DNA from: Corynebacterium tuberculostearicum
GTDB taxonomy: Bacteria; Actinomycetota; Actinomycetes; Mycobacteriales; Mycobacteriaceae
Direction: 5' to 3'
Assembly (NCBI RefSeq): GCF_016894265.1
Contig: NZ_CP069791.1
Span: 2,108,001 to 2,172,000 of the forward strand
Length of the DNA: 64,000 nucleotides
In this document: positions 42,707 through 52,706 of the stretch, piece by piece
Numbering within the stretch: position 1 is the stretch's first letter
Layout: every line of letters starts with the position of its first letter
Position numbers and translations under genes: made by a program
Notes under the pieces: model-generated
The model's database searches: none
Seen by the model: only the letters and a program-made list of their open reading frames with translations
Told to the model about the DNA's origin: nothing

Positions 42707-43297
42707 TTAGTTGAGGAAGAACTCCGCAACGTAGATGTAGGTTCCGTCATAAGCAGTTGCTACGCCAAAGCCGTATGGGGAACCAGCATTGACTGGAACA
42801 TCGCGGTTGAACCAGTTCAGGCGGTCTTGTGCCTGCTGCTCGGTGAGGCGGTGAACAGAACCTTGTCCTTCGTCCTTGTGATTCAGGCCGTGGGCTACCC
42901 CGCCCTTGTAGTCGAGCTTGCCGGCGGCCCCCTGGTTGGCCCATTCCTGGGCGATGGCGGTGGCGTGGGCGTCCTTGCGGTGCCCAGCCTTCTCGAGGTG
43001 GGCGGTGGTGGCGGCCCCCAACTCGCCAGCGACCTTGGGCGCGTGGCCCGCCGGCTTGGCCAGGAATTCTGGCAGCGAGATATTGTACTTCTCGGCCAGC
43101 TCATAGGCCTGCGGTGGCAAGGTGAGGCGGAAATCCTGCACAGCGGCGAAAGGATCAGAAGAAAGCTGCTGAGCCTGAGAAGAAGCCTGCTGAATCTGCG
43201 GAGGCAAGGCCGGCTGAGCAGAGGCCACGGTGGAAGTACCAGTAATAACAAGAGCAGTGGACAGGGCGGCTACGGTTGCACGGTGAGAAAGCTTCAT
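42707..43297 (-). CDS. Secreted protein with CAP-like features
   Basis: A 196-residue protein. A signal peptide is evident (MKLSHRATVAALSTALVITG, cleavage near ASA-QPA). The mature part has a Gln-rich stretch (residues 32-45) and then a domain with LEKAGHRKDAHATAIAQEWA, RLNWFNRDVPVNAG and YGFGVATAYDGTYIYVAEFF. This looks like a short member of the corynebacterial CAP/PR-1-like secreted proteins, though the usual His/Glu cluster is not obvious. The ATG at 43297 fits the signal peptide; upstream codons are non-coding. Confidence 0.65.
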   Translation of the reverse strand: MKLSHRATVAALSTALVITGTSTVASAQPALPPQIQQASSQAQQLSSDPFAAVQDFRLTLPPQAYELAEKYNISLPEFLAKPAGHAPKVAGELGAATTAHLEKAGHRKDAHATAIAQEWANQGAAGKLDYKGGVAHGLNHKDEGQGSVHRLTEQQAQDRLNWFNRDVPVNAGSPYGFGVATAYDGTYIYVAEFFLN

Positions 43298-43462
43298 GCC
43301 CTCCACCGTGCCATAAGTGGCCGGCAGTTCGGAAGGAGTTTCCGGGCTGCGCAGGCAATTCGATACAACTTTGTTATGGTCCCTGTGTTCTTGAGCAAAT
43401 ACGGATGGTGGGACAATATCCTCACCGCGCATTTTTGGAGTACTGCGAAAGGTTGTTGACTG

Positions 43463-44377
43463 TTGCTGGACGTATTGACCGGGTTTGCGATTATTTTCGT
43501 AGTCATCGGCGTCGGGTTTGTGCTAGCCCACAGGGGTGTTATTGGCAAGGGCGAGGCGCGCTTGCAATTCAATCGCACGGCCTTCTGGGCGGCCACGCCG
43601 GCACTTATCTTCTCCAGCGTGGCTACATCCGATACCTCCGCGTTTGCGTCCCCAGTGGTGGCCGTGATCGCCGCTGCGTCCGTCGCCACCATGCTGTTGT
43701 ATTGGCTGTGCAGCCGGCTACTCTTTCCACGCAGCGGCGCCGAAACCATGGCGGGTGCCGCGGCGGCGAGCTATTACAACTCGGTCAATATTGGCCTGCC
43801 CATTGCCACCTATGTCATTGGTGATGCCACCTACGTCATCCCGGCATTGGTTCTCCAGATGGCGGTGCTCTCCCCGTTTATCATTGCGGGGCTTAATGCG
43901 CAGGGGACGAGCCTGCGATCGATTTGGAGTTCCGTGGTCTCGGGGGTTACCGCGCCGGTGGTGTTGGCTGCGGTGGCCGGATTTATTGTCTCCGCGGCGC
44001 AGTGGCAAGTACCGGATGTGGTGATGAAGCCGCTGGAGATTTTGGGTGGCGCCTCTATTCCTATGATCCTGATGAGCTTTGGTGCCTCGTTAAAGGGCGA
44101 CGGGCTATTGGAAGAAGACCGTCTGGCCACCATTACCGCGACGGTGTTGAAGTTGGTGGGCATGCCCGCTTTTGCGCTGGCCGTGGGCGCAGCGCTGGGC
44201 CTCGACGGCGCGGAGCTATACGCGGCGTTGATTTTGGCGGCGTTGCCCACGGCGCAGAATGTGTATAACTATACCGCCACCTATGAGGTAGGAGAAACCG
44301 TGGCCCGAGATACGGTCTTTCTCACTACCTTCCTGTCGCTGCCTGCGATGCTGGTCATCGCTGCCTTATTTGGCTAA
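43463..44377 (+). CDS. AEC-family transporter (auxin efflux carrier type)
   Basis: A 304-residue membrane protein with about ten hydrophobic segments, in two five-helix halves, as in the AEC/BASS-type carriers. Conserved pieces include ASYYNSVNIGLPIATYVIG (helix-break Asn/Gly) and the second half GGASIPMILMSFGASLKGDG, both typical of AEC proteins (malonate or malate carriers and auxin exporters). Starts with TTG at 43463; an upstream in-frame TGA at 43457-43459 excludes a longer form, and GAAAGG lies just upstream. Substrate unknown. Confidence 0.83.
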   Translation: MLDVLTGFAIIFVVIGVGFVLAHRGVIGKGEARLQFNRTAFWAATPALIFSSVATSDTSAFASPVVAVIAAASVATMLLYWLCSRLLFPRSGAETMAGAAAASYYNSVNIGLPIATYVIGDATYVIPALVLQMAVLSPFIIAGLNAQGTSLRSIWSSVVSGVTAPVVLAAVAGFIVSAAQWQVPDVVMKPLEILGGASIPMILMSFGASLKGDGLLEEDRLATITATVLKLVGMPAFALAVGAALGLDGAELYAALILAALPTAQNVYNYTATYEVGETVARDTVFLTTFLSLPAMLVIAALFG

Positions 44378-44381
44378 ACAC

Positions 44382-46115
44382 CTAGTAGATGCCGACGTCG
44401 AGCGCGGCAAATTCGCGCTGCAGCTCATCGGGGTCAATGGCTCCCGCCACGTCCGGACCAGCGATGGCGGCAAAGCCGTCGAGCACAGATGCCCCGTAGT
44501 TATGACCGCGACCATCGGGTACGTCCTTTGCGCCGGGCAGATCGGCGGCTACTTGGAGGGACGAGATGATGGGCATCCACTGCATCACGCGCTCGGCAGA
44601 GTACGGGGTCCGCTCGCGCATCCAATCCGGCTCCTTAAAAGCCATCTGTGGCGACCACCAGGCCACCGGGTCCGAGGGGTGTTGGATATAAAGCATGCGG
44701 GTGCGCCCCCACTCCTCTTCTGGCACCGTGCCCCATTGGCGCACCTGCGCGTCATCGTTGGCAAAGCGCACGACGAGGCCGCCGGCGTATTCAGGGGAAA
44801 TTTCAGAAGAGCCAGGGTCGCGGCGCTCCACAAACTGAGTGCGCAAGCGATTAAAGTGCGGCGGCCCAGTCAATAGGATGCCGTCGACGGAATTGGCGAT
44901 ATCGCGCACCCCGGAAAAGGCCGCTTCAATGCCCGTGGTGCCTAAGGATTCGCCGTACAGGTAGAGCTTCGGGCGCTTGTCCTCCGGCAGGCCGTTCCAC
45001 CAGTCCACGATGGGGTTGATGAACTCCTGCCCGGCGCGTTCTACCTGACCACCGCCGGACAGGAAATGCAGGGCCGAGGGCATGGCGGAGTATTGGGCGG
45101 CCGCGATGGCGGTGTCGCCGCCGTAGAGCAGCTCGAAGGCCTGGGCGGAATAGGACGACACCCATCCCGTTCCGGTAGTCATAATGAGAAGCAGGGCCTT
45201 GCGGTCTTGGGCGTGGGTGCGCTCGAGTTCGTCGATAAGCAGCTGCGCTCGCTCCTCATTGGAGGCGCGATTGCCCAGGCCGGCATAGGCGCGAATGGGT
45301 TCTTTAGCGGGCTTTCCGGTAACCTCTTCCAATTCCGCGCGGTGCGCACCGGAGGAGAGGAAACGCGAGCCTTGCAGTCCCACCCCATTCCAGTCCACGC
45401 GGGAGTCTGGGGAGCCACTGCGCTCAGCAGACGTGGGACGCTGCGTTGCGGGATCGGGTTCGGCGTTTTGGGCGGTAAAGATCCTCTCGCCCACGCCCAC
45501 AATGGCGCCGGGGATGAGGTTTTCCACGGTATACGTGCCCACCAAGGCCACGATGAGTACCGCACCCACAACGCGGTAGGCGGCGCGGAAGCGCTGGGGG
45601 AAGTGGCTGGAAAGCCAGCGCACGCAAAAGCGCAGCACGCGCAGGATGAAAAGGAAGGCGGTAAATACCGCAAGTGCCAACGGAACCACCAGCACATAGC
45701 TGGCAATGGTGGGCGCCGGTGCGGACAGGGCATCTGCGAGTTGGCGTTGCCACCGCACGGCAAAGACCGCAAAACCTATCATCCACACCACAAAAGCGGC
45801 GGTGGCGATGCGGGAGACGAGGCGGTAGCGCCGAGCTGGCCACGTGGTGGCATCGAGCCAGGCATGCCGGGGCGCCACATAGCGCACCACCAGCCGGTAC
45901 CACACGAGCTTGAGGGCGATGCCCAGCGTATAGCCAAGCCCAGCGGCGATGCCGGAGACGAGCCCTTGGTAGAGCCAATCGCGCGGCAGAATGGATGGGG
46001 TAAGCCCCAGGGTAAAAAGCGCTGCGGCGCCGATAATGCCCCACAGGTCAAGGTGGCTGACAATATCGGCGATGCGGGCTTCTACCCTTCGAGCTTCTCC
46101 CCCAACTCCAGCCAT
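44382..46115 (-). CDS. Membrane-anchored alpha/beta hydrolase (DUF2319-like)
   Basis: A 577-residue protein. The N-terminal half (residues 20-210) has about four to five transmembrane segments (WGIIGAAALFTLGLTPSILP and others) with the arginine-rich loop RYVAPRHAW. The C-terminal half is an alpha/beta hydrolase domain with the nucleophile elbow KLYLYGESLGTTGIE and later DDAQVRQWGTVPEEE and the catalytic-His part GRGHNYGASV. Such proteins are common in mycolata but their substrates are unknown; an envelope lipid or mycolate is inferred. It overlaps the end of the ABC-F gene by 34 bases, starting ATG 46115. Confidence 0.8.
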   Translation of the reverse strand: MAGVGGEARRVEARIADIVSHLDLWGIIGAAALFTLGLTPSILPRDWLYQGLVSGIAAGLGYTLGIALKLVWYRLVVRYVAPRHAWLDATTWPARRYRLVSRIATAAFVVWMIGFAVFAVRWQRQLADALSAPAPTIASYVLVVPLALAVFTAFLFILRVLRFCVRWLSSHFPQRFRAAYRVVGAVLIVALVGTYTVENLIPGAIVGVGERIFTAQNAEPDPATQRPTSAERSGSPDSRVDWNGVGLQGSRFLSSGAHRAELEEVTGKPAKEPIRAYAGLGNRASNEERAQLLIDELERTHAQDRKALLLIMTTGTGWVSSYSAQAFELLYGGDTAIAAAQYSAMPSALHFLSGGGQVERAGQEFINPIVDWWNGLPEDKRPKLYLYGESLGTTGIEAAFSGVRDIANSVDGILLTGPPHFNRLRTQFVERRDPGSSEISPEYAGGLVVRFANDDAQVRQWGTVPEEEWGRTRMLYIQHPSDPVAWWSPQMAFKEPDWMRERTPYSAERVMQWMPIISSLQVAADLPGAKDVPDGRGHNYGASVLDGFAAIAGPDVAGAIDPDELQREFAALDVGIY

Positions 46116-47890
46116 TCCATCTCCAATTCCTCGTAGGCGCTGCGGTTTTCCTTTAGCTCTCCATCCAATTCGGTCAAGGCCTGGGTATCAACCTTTTCCG
46201 CAGCGGTGGCCATCTTCTCATTGATCTGCGCGGCCGCCTTTTCCAGCTTCTGCATCTTGCGCTCGAGCGCGTTCATCCTCTTGGTGATTTCGCGCTCTTG
46301 CTGGGACGAGAGCTTCTTTTCTGGCTTCGGTGCAGCGCTATCTGCCTTCTTTTCTCCCAGGTTGAGCACACCGGAGCTCTGCTGGGCCTCAAGTGCGGCG
46401 CGCTTGCGCAGGTACTCGTCGATGCCGCCAGGAAGGTTGGTGAGCTTGCCATCGCCAAAGAGCGCGTAAGTGTTATCCGCGATTCGCTCAATGAGGTAGC
46501 GATCGTGGGAAATGACCACTAGGGTGCCCGGCCAAGAGTCCAGGAGGGACTCCAGCTCCTGCAGGGTGTCGATGTCGAGATCGTTGGTGGGCTCGTCCAG
46601 CAGCAACACATTGGGCTCGGCCATCAGTACGCGGGTGAGCTGCAAGCGGCGGCGCTCGCCGCCGGAAAGGTCGCCTACCGGGGTGCGCTGACGCTTGGCG
46701 GAAAATCCTAGGCGTTCGGCCAGCTGGGAGGCGGAAAGCTCCTTTTTGCCGAGCTGAACGTAGGTGGCGACATCCTCAACGGCGTCGATAAGCCGACGCT
46801 GCGGATCCAAATCATCGAGCTCTTGGCGCAACCAGCCAAGGCGCACGGTTTGACCCTCGATGCGCTTGCCGGCCGCCAGCTCGTATTCGCCGGCTAGGGT
46901 GCGCAGGAGCGTAGTTTTGCCGGAACCATTAACACCTACTAAACCAATGCGCTCGCCGGGGGCTAGGCGCCAGGTGAGGTGATCCACCAAGGTGCGGCCG
47001 TCTGGGGACTTCACGGTGGCATCCTCAAGTTCGATGACCACGCGGCCTTGGCGCTGCTTAGAAAAGGCCATGAGCTCGACCTTATTGCGCGGCTCCGGGA
47101 CGTCAGAGATCAGCGCCTCGGCAGCCTCGATGCGGTAGCGCGGCTTAGAGGTACGCGCCGGAGCGCCGCGGCGCAGCCAGGCCAGCTCCTTGCGGGCGAG
47201 GTTCTTGCGGCGCTGTTCCATGGCATCGGCCTGGCGGGCACGCTCGGCGCGGGCAAAGGTCCAATCGTTGTAGCCGCCCTCGTAGGTATCGACTACGCCA
47301 TCGTGCACCTCCCAGGTCCACGTAGCCACGGTATCGAGGAACCAGCGATCGTGAGTAACCACGACCACGGCCAGGTTGCGCTTGAGCAGGTGGTCTGCGA
47401 GCCACTGCACGCCTTCCACGTCGAGGTGGTTGGTTGGCTCATCGAGCACCACGAGGTCCAAATCTTGCACCAGCGCGGCGGCCAGGTTCACGCGGCGGCG
47501 CTCGCCACCGGAGAGCGAACCCACCGGAGTATCGAGCCCAAGATCTACGATGCCCAGTCCGCCCAAGACATCGCGCACCTTGGCATTGGAGGCCCACTCA
47601 TAGGTCTCCAATTCCAGCGGCTCGATGATCACTTGCGCGATGGTCAGCTCATCGGGCAGGTCAAAGCGCTGCGTAACCACAGCCATGCGCAAATCAGAGG
47701 TATGGGATACACGGCCGGCGTCGGGTGGCTCGATGCCGGTGAGCACCTCCAGCAGGGTGGTTTTGCCACCGCCATTAACGCCGACGATGCCGATGCGATC
47801 GCCGCTTTGCACACCTAGGGATACCCCGTCTAGGAGGGTTTTTAATCCATAAGTTTTGCTGACTTGCTCGAGGTTAATCAGGTTTGCCAT
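46082..47890 (-). CDS. ABC-F ATPase (Uup/EttA-like)
   Basis: A 602-residue soluble ATPase with two ABC domains and no membrane part. Walker A boxes: GVNGGGKTTLLEVL (near residue 37) and GVNGSGKTTLLRTL (near 350). Signatures LSGGERRRVNLAAAL and LSGGERRRLQLTRVL, Walker B LVVLDEPTNHLD and LLLDEPTNDLD. The C-terminal 80 residues form a coiled coil (REITKRMNALERKMQKLEKA), as in Uup. ABC-F proteins bind ribosomes to relieve stalls; some give antibiotic resistance. The start is ATG 47890, preceded by the divergent zinc lipoprotein gene. The final 34 bases overlap the membrane hydrolase gene. Confidence 0.9.
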   Translation of the reverse strand: MANLINLEQVSKTYGLKTLLDGVSLGVQSGDRIGIVGVNGGGKTTLLEVLTGIEPPDAGRVSHTSDLRMAVVTQRFDLPDELTIAQVIIEPLELETYEWASNAKVRDVLGGLGIVDLGLDTPVGSLSGGERRRVNLAAALVQDLDLVVLDEPTNHLDVEGVQWLADHLLKRNLAVVVVTHDRWFLDTVATWTWEVHDGVVDTYEGGYNDWTFARAERARQADAMEQRRKNLARKELAWLRRGAPARTSKPRYRIEAAEALISDVPEPRNKVELMAFSKQRQGRVVIELEDATVKSPDGRTLVDHLTWRLAPGERIGLVGVNGSGKTTLLRTLAGEYELAAGKRIEGQTVRLGWLRQELDDLDPQRRLIDAVEDVATYVQLGKKELSASQLAERLGFSAKRQRTPVGDLSGGERRRLQLTRVLMAEPNVLLLDEPTNDLDIDTLQELESLLDSWPGTLVVISHDRYLIERIADNTYALFGDGKLTNLPGGIDEYLRKRAALEAQQSSGVLNLGEKKADSAAPKPEKKLSSQQEREITKRMNALERKMQKLEKAAAQINEKMATAAEKVDTQALTELDGELKENRSAYEELEMEWLELGEKLEG

Positions 47891-47946
47891 AACGAGTGTC
47901 CATCTTAATACCTCCCTGCACATACCCCCGCATTTCTCCAAACTAT

Positions 47947-47961
47947 TGCTATTGATTTTCA
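47947..47961. promoter_or_regulatory. Candidate Zur box before the AztD-like gene
   Basis: TGCTATTGATTTTCA matches 12 of 15 positions of the actinobacterial Zur dyad TGAAAATGATTTTCA; the right half is perfect and the left is degenerate. It sits 22 bases before the start codon at 47983, between the divergent ABC-F gene and the zinc-binding lipoprotein gene. Confidence 0.4.
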
Positions 47962-47982
47962 CGTCCAATAGTGTGCCTATGT

Positions 47983-49326
47983 ATGAAGCATTACACACTT
48001 TCCCTCTGCGCGGTGCTCTCTGCCGCGGCAGTAGCCATTGCCTCCTGTTCCGCCCCCACCGAAGAGGAAAAGGATTCCCTGCACTCCCACGACCACGCGC
48101 ACAGCGAGGAGGACCACGCTCACGAGCACGCCCATGAGCATGAGCATGAGCACGGCCATGACCACGCCGGGCACTCGCACGAAGGTTTCGAAGCCGAGGA
48201 GGGCGAGACCGAGGTAGCCCAGCTGCCCACCCGCATTGTCATTTCCCACGCGGACGGACTGCGTACTTATGACGCCAAGACCGGCAAGGTAATCGGCGAG
48301 GACAAAATGAATGCCTTCCTGCGCTTGAGCGATGCCGGCGATGACCGCCACGTCGTGGTCACCAAAGGCGATAGCTTCCTTACCTACGACACCGGGCGCA
48401 TCACCAAGGGCCACGGCGATCACAACCACTACTACACCGCTGAGCCTTCGCTTGGCGACGCCCCTATCAAGGCCCCGCACGCCGGCCATGTGGTCCACCA
48501 CGACGGCTTTACCGCACTGTTTTCTGATGGCGATGGCGTAGCGAAAATTTACAAGACCGAAGACATGGGCAAAGACGATGCCCAGCCGGTCAATACCGTA
48601 GAGACGGGGGCTGCACACCACGGCGTGGCCGTACCGCTGAAGGATGGCTCGGTAGTTATCACCAAGGGAACCGAGGACGAGCGCCACACCATCCAGCACC
48701 TGGACAAGGAGGGCAAGGTCCTTACTGAAACCACCGAGTGCCCTGGCGTACACGGCGAGGCCGCCGCTGGTAACGGCAATATCTTCTTCGGCTGCGAGGA
48801 CGGCCCTGTAGTCTTCGACGGCACCAAGTTCCACAAGGTAGATGCCTCCGCCTATGCCGGTGCAGGCGGCTACCAGCGCTCGGGCAATGCTGCCGGTTCG
48901 GAGGAATCCGATGTCATCTTGGCCGATAATAAGATCGACAAGGTTGCAGAGCTCGAACGCCCCACCTCCGTAACCCTGGTGAATACCAAGGACTTTTCCG
49001 CGAAGAAGGTTGACCTCGATGCTTCCTATTGGTTCCGTTCCCTGGCCCGCGGCCCGCTAGGCGAGGCACTGGTGCTCACTACCGACGGCAAACTCAACAT
49101 CATCGACCCAGATTCCGGCGAAATCACCTCGCAGATCGATGCCATCTCCAAGTGGAAGGAAAATAAGGAATGGCAGCAGCCGGGGCCAATCCTGCAAGCT
49201 GCCGATGGCTACGCCTTTATTACCGACGCCCAAAAGAAGCAGCTCGTGGTCATCGACCTCCTCCAAGAAAAGGAAGTCAACCGCTTCGACCTCGACATCG
49301 AGCCCACCGAGATGACGGTGCTCTAG
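47983..49326 (+). CDS. aztD: AztD-like zinc-binding lipoprotein with His-rich loop
   Basis: A 447-residue lipoprotein: signal peptide MKHYTLSLCAVLSAAAVAIA with lipobox Cys near 22 (ASCSAP). Residues 30-65 are a His/Glu/Asp-rich metal loop (AHEHAHEHEHEHGHDH), then a beta-propeller-like core with repeated GD.H.V/DG..K units (AHVV and HHGVAVPLKDGSVVITKG) ending EMTVL. This matches AztD, a periplasmic zinc metallochaperone of the AztABC importer in other bacteria; no AztABC genes lie nearby. A Zur-like box is just upstream. Role in zinc capture at the cell surface is inferred. Confidence 0.7.
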   Translation: MKHYTLSLCAVLSAAAVAIASCSAPTEEEKDSLHSHDHAHSEEDHAHEHAHEHEHEHGHDHAGHSHEGFEAEEGETEVAQLPTRIVISHADGLRTYDAKTGKVIGEDKMNAFLRLSDAGDDRHVVVTKGDSFLTYDTGRITKGHGDHNHYYTAEPSLGDAPIKAPHAGHVVHHDGFTALFSDGDGVAKIYKTEDMGKDDAQPVNTVETGAAHHGVAVPLKDGSVVITKGTEDERHTIQHLDKEGKVLTETTECPGVHGEAAAGNGNIFFGCEDGPVVFDGTKFHKVDASAYAGAGGYQRSGNAAGSEESDVILADNKIDKVAELERPTSVTLVNTKDFSAKKVDLDASYWFRSLARGPLGEALVLTTDGKLNIIDPDSGEITSQIDAISKWKENKEWQQPGPILQAADGYAFITDAQKKQLVVIDLLQEKEVNRFDLDIEPTEMTVL

Positions 49327-50307
49327 CTACAGCACCACGGCGCCGCTAGCGGGTCCATGGGTAGCCACACCCTTGGTTCCGGGAATCTCCACCGTCACTT
49401 GGGAGACCACTTCCCTAGCCTCCTCTGCCCCAGCGCAGAGGAAGGCGCAGGTCGGACCGCTGCCGGAGACGATGCCCGCGAGGGCTCCGGCGGCCACACC
49501 CGCCTCCAGCGTCTTGCGCAGGTCCGGGCGCAGGGAAAGCGCCGCCGGCTGCAGGTCATTATGCAAGTGCTCTGCCACCCGGTGCGGGTCGCCCGAGATA
49601 AGCGCCTGCGATACTGCCGCAGTATCCATGTGCGGCGCGCCGCCGCGACCCTTTTCTCGCATCTCATCCAGCTTGTGAAAGACCTGCGGGGTAGATAGCC
49701 CGCGGTCCGAGGCGATAAGCGCCCAATGGTAGGTACCGCGCGCCATCATCGGGGTAAGCTGCTCGCCGCGCCCCGTACCGAGCGCGGTGCCGCCCAACAG
49801 GGTAAAGGGAACATCCGAGCCTAGCGCCGCGCCTAGCGCGTCCAGAATCGGCTCGCCCACCGAGTCGATGTTGTAGTAGCCGCCATAGCAGCGCTCGGCT
49901 AAGCGCAACGCGGCGGCCGCATCAGCAGAGCCGCCCGCCATGCCACCGGCGGTAGGGATGGCTTTGTGGATTTCCAGCGCTACCTCCGGCAGCGCCTTCG
50001 GCCCATGGGTGGTGTATAGGTACTGCATGATGCGGTTAACCGCGGTCCACGCCAAGTTTGTATAGTCCTCTGGCACGCCCTGTGCATGAGGGCCCGTGAC
50101 CTTTAAGCCTTGAATGCGCGGCTTATCCACCTCGGGATTACCCAAGTCCGTGAGCGTCACGGTGTCATGCAATTCCAAAGACTGAAAGACGCTGGCAAGC
50201 TCATGGAACCCATCCTCGCGCGGTTCCTCCACACCGAGGTGAATATTGACCTTGGAGTGAGCGCGCGCGGTATAGACGAACGGTTCGTTATCTAGCGGTG
50301 CACTCAT
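49327..50307 (-). CDS. ispE: 4-diphosphocytidyl-2-C-methyl-D-erythritol kinase
   Basis: GHMP kinase of the MEP isoprenoid pathway: phosphorylates CDP-methylerythritol. 326 residues; N-terminal substrate region TARAHSKVNIHLGVEEPRED, ATP loop PTAGGMAGGSADAAAALR (GHMP motif 2), and C-terminal GIVSGSGPTCAFLCAGAEEA (motif 3). The C-terminus extends beyond the usual by about 10 residues. The ATG abuts the rsmA stop exactly (TAA-ATG), the conserved rsmA-ispE order. It ends one base after the divergent AztD-like gene. Confidence 0.95.
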   Translation of the reverse strand: MSAPLDNEPFVYTARAHSKVNIHLGVEEPREDGFHELASVFQSLELHDTVTLTDLGNPEVDKPRIQGLKVTGPHAQGVPEDYTNLAWTAVNRIMQYLYTTHGPKALPEVALEIHKAIPTAGGMAGGSADAAAALRLAERCYGGYYNIDSVGEPILDALGAALGSDVPFTLLGGTALGTGRGEQLTPMMARGTYHWALIASDRGLSTPQVFHKLDEMREKGRGGAPHMDTAAVSQALISGDPHRVAEHLHNDLQPAALSLRPDLRKTLEAGVAAGALAGIVSGSGPTCAFLCAGAEEAREVVSQVTVEIPGTKGVATHGPASGAVVL

Positions 50308-51168
50308 TTAGATTCCCGCCAATCGTACGAAGTCTTCTACGGCGAGCTTCTCGCCGCGCTGCTTCGGATCGATATCCGCTGCGCGCAAAGCTTCCTCGGC
50401 GGCGGCACCCGAGCCAAAGTGTCCAGATAATGCCGCGCGCAGGGTCTTGCGGCGTTGGGCAAAGGCGGCGTCGATAACCGGCCACACCTTAGCCCGCGAC
50501 TCATCGGTGACCGGCCAGGGGGCGTCTGCAAAGACGTCTATGCGCACCAGCCCGGATTCAATATTGGGCGCGGGCCAAAAGACGTTCTTGCCAATCGTGC
50601 CAGCCTTGGAGACCTTGCCATAGAAGCCCGCCTTGACCGAGGGCACCCCATAAACCTTGCTGCCGGGCTGGGCAGCGAGACGGTCCGCCACCTCCAGCTG
50701 AACCATCACCAGCACGCGGCGAATGGAGGAAAAAGTCTCCAACAAATGCAGTAGAACCGGCACTGCGACGTTATACGGCAGGTTGGCCACGAGGGCAGTC
50801 GGCTCCGTGACGTCAGAATCTGTCACGCGCAACGCGTCCTTTTCCACTACGCGCAGGCGCGGCGCATACTCAGGGGCACGCTCGGCCACGGTATCGGGCA
50901 GCTGCGCCGCCAGGCGGGAATCGATCTCTACCGCGGTCACATCCCCCACGGCCTCAACCAAGCCAAGGGTCAGCGATCCCAATCCGGGGCCTACCTCGAG
51001 GACGCGGTCTGTGGGGTCCAGCTCCGCCGCGGCGACGATGCGCCGGATGGTATTCGGGTCATGCAGAAAGTTCTGCCCCAGCTTCTTGGTGGGCACGATG
51101 TCGAGCTTCTCCGCGAGGGCGCGGATCTCTACGGGACCCAAAAGCGCGGCGCCGGTGGAATCAGTCAT
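50308..51168 (-). CDS. rsmA: 16S rRNA (adenine 1518/1519-N6) dimethyltransferase
   Basis: KsgA-type enzyme that dimethylates two adenines near the 3' end of 16S rRNA. 286 residues. SAM-binding [20 protein letters not shown] and [17 protein letters not shown], the N-terminal [17 protein letters not shown], and the catalytic motif [20 protein letters not shown] are all present. ATG 51168 is chosen; the longer frame overlaps the rpf2 terminator. It abuts ispE. Confidence 0.96.
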   Translation of the reverse strand: MTDSTGAALLGPVEIRALAEKLDIVPTKKLGQNFLHDPNTIRRIVAAAELDPTDRVLEVGPGLGSLTLGLVEAVGDVTAVEIDSRLAAQLPDTVAERAPEYAPRLRVVEKDALRVTDSDVTEPTALVANLPYNVAVPVLLHLLETFSSIRRVLVMVQLEVADRLAAQPGSKVYGVPSVKAGFYGKVSKAGTIGKNVFWPAPNIESGLVRIDVFADAPWPVTDESRAKVWPVIDAAFAQRRKTLRAALSGHFGSGAAAEEALRAADIDPKQRGEKLAVEDFVRLAGI

Positions 51169-51192
51169 GCCTTCTAACTTAGTAGAAGAGAC

Positions 51193-51224
51193 AAAAAAGC
51201 CGCACACCACAGTGGGTGTGCGGC
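51193..51224 (-). terminator. Rho-independent terminator after rpf2
   Basis: On the minus strand GCCGCACACC pairs with GGTGTGCGGC across CACTGT, followed by TTTTTT. A perfect 10-bp stem. It separates rpf2 from the rsmA-ispE pair. Confidence 0.9.
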
Positions 51225-51240
51225 CAAGAAGCGCTGCGGT

Positions 51241-52467
<1,227 letters not shown>

Positions 52468-52650
52468 TTAGGTCAGCAAAGAAATCCACGCAGGCAATTC
52501 CCTTGCTCAGATCCGCTGCTGCCGCACCGAGAGCGGCGCTGCAAGACCCTAGACCTAAACGAACGATTAATAACGATACGATAACAGCACCACAAAGTCG
52601 AGGACTAATCCACCACACGCCTCACTGGACACACAATCGCCACACCAAAC

Positions 52651-52700
52651 ACCCCCGCCACCCCTGACCAGCGGGTTTTATTTTTGTGAAAACCGTCACC
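52651..52700. promoter_or_regulatory. Candidate RamA and GlxR sites between rpf2 and tatD
   Basis: TGTGAAAACCGTCACC at 52685-52700 matches the GlxR (CRP-like) dyad TGTGA-N6-TCACA at 15 of 16 positions. Two RamA-type runs, ACCCCCG (52651-52657) and ACCCCT (52660-52665), stand close by. C. glutamicum rpf2 is known to be controlled by GlxR, RamA and RamB, so the pattern is expected. The remaining rpf2 leader (52423-52650) shows a GC-rich hairpin (GCCGCTCTCGGTGCGGC on the minus strand) and an A/T-rich promoter-like TATCGTTATTAAT. Confidence 0.5.
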
Positions 52701-52706
52701 TAGGCG

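Noticed and set aside
48080..48185. Short CAC/GAG-rich repeats considered as a microsatellite
   Set aside because: They encode the His/Glu metal loop of the AztD-like lipoprotein in frame.
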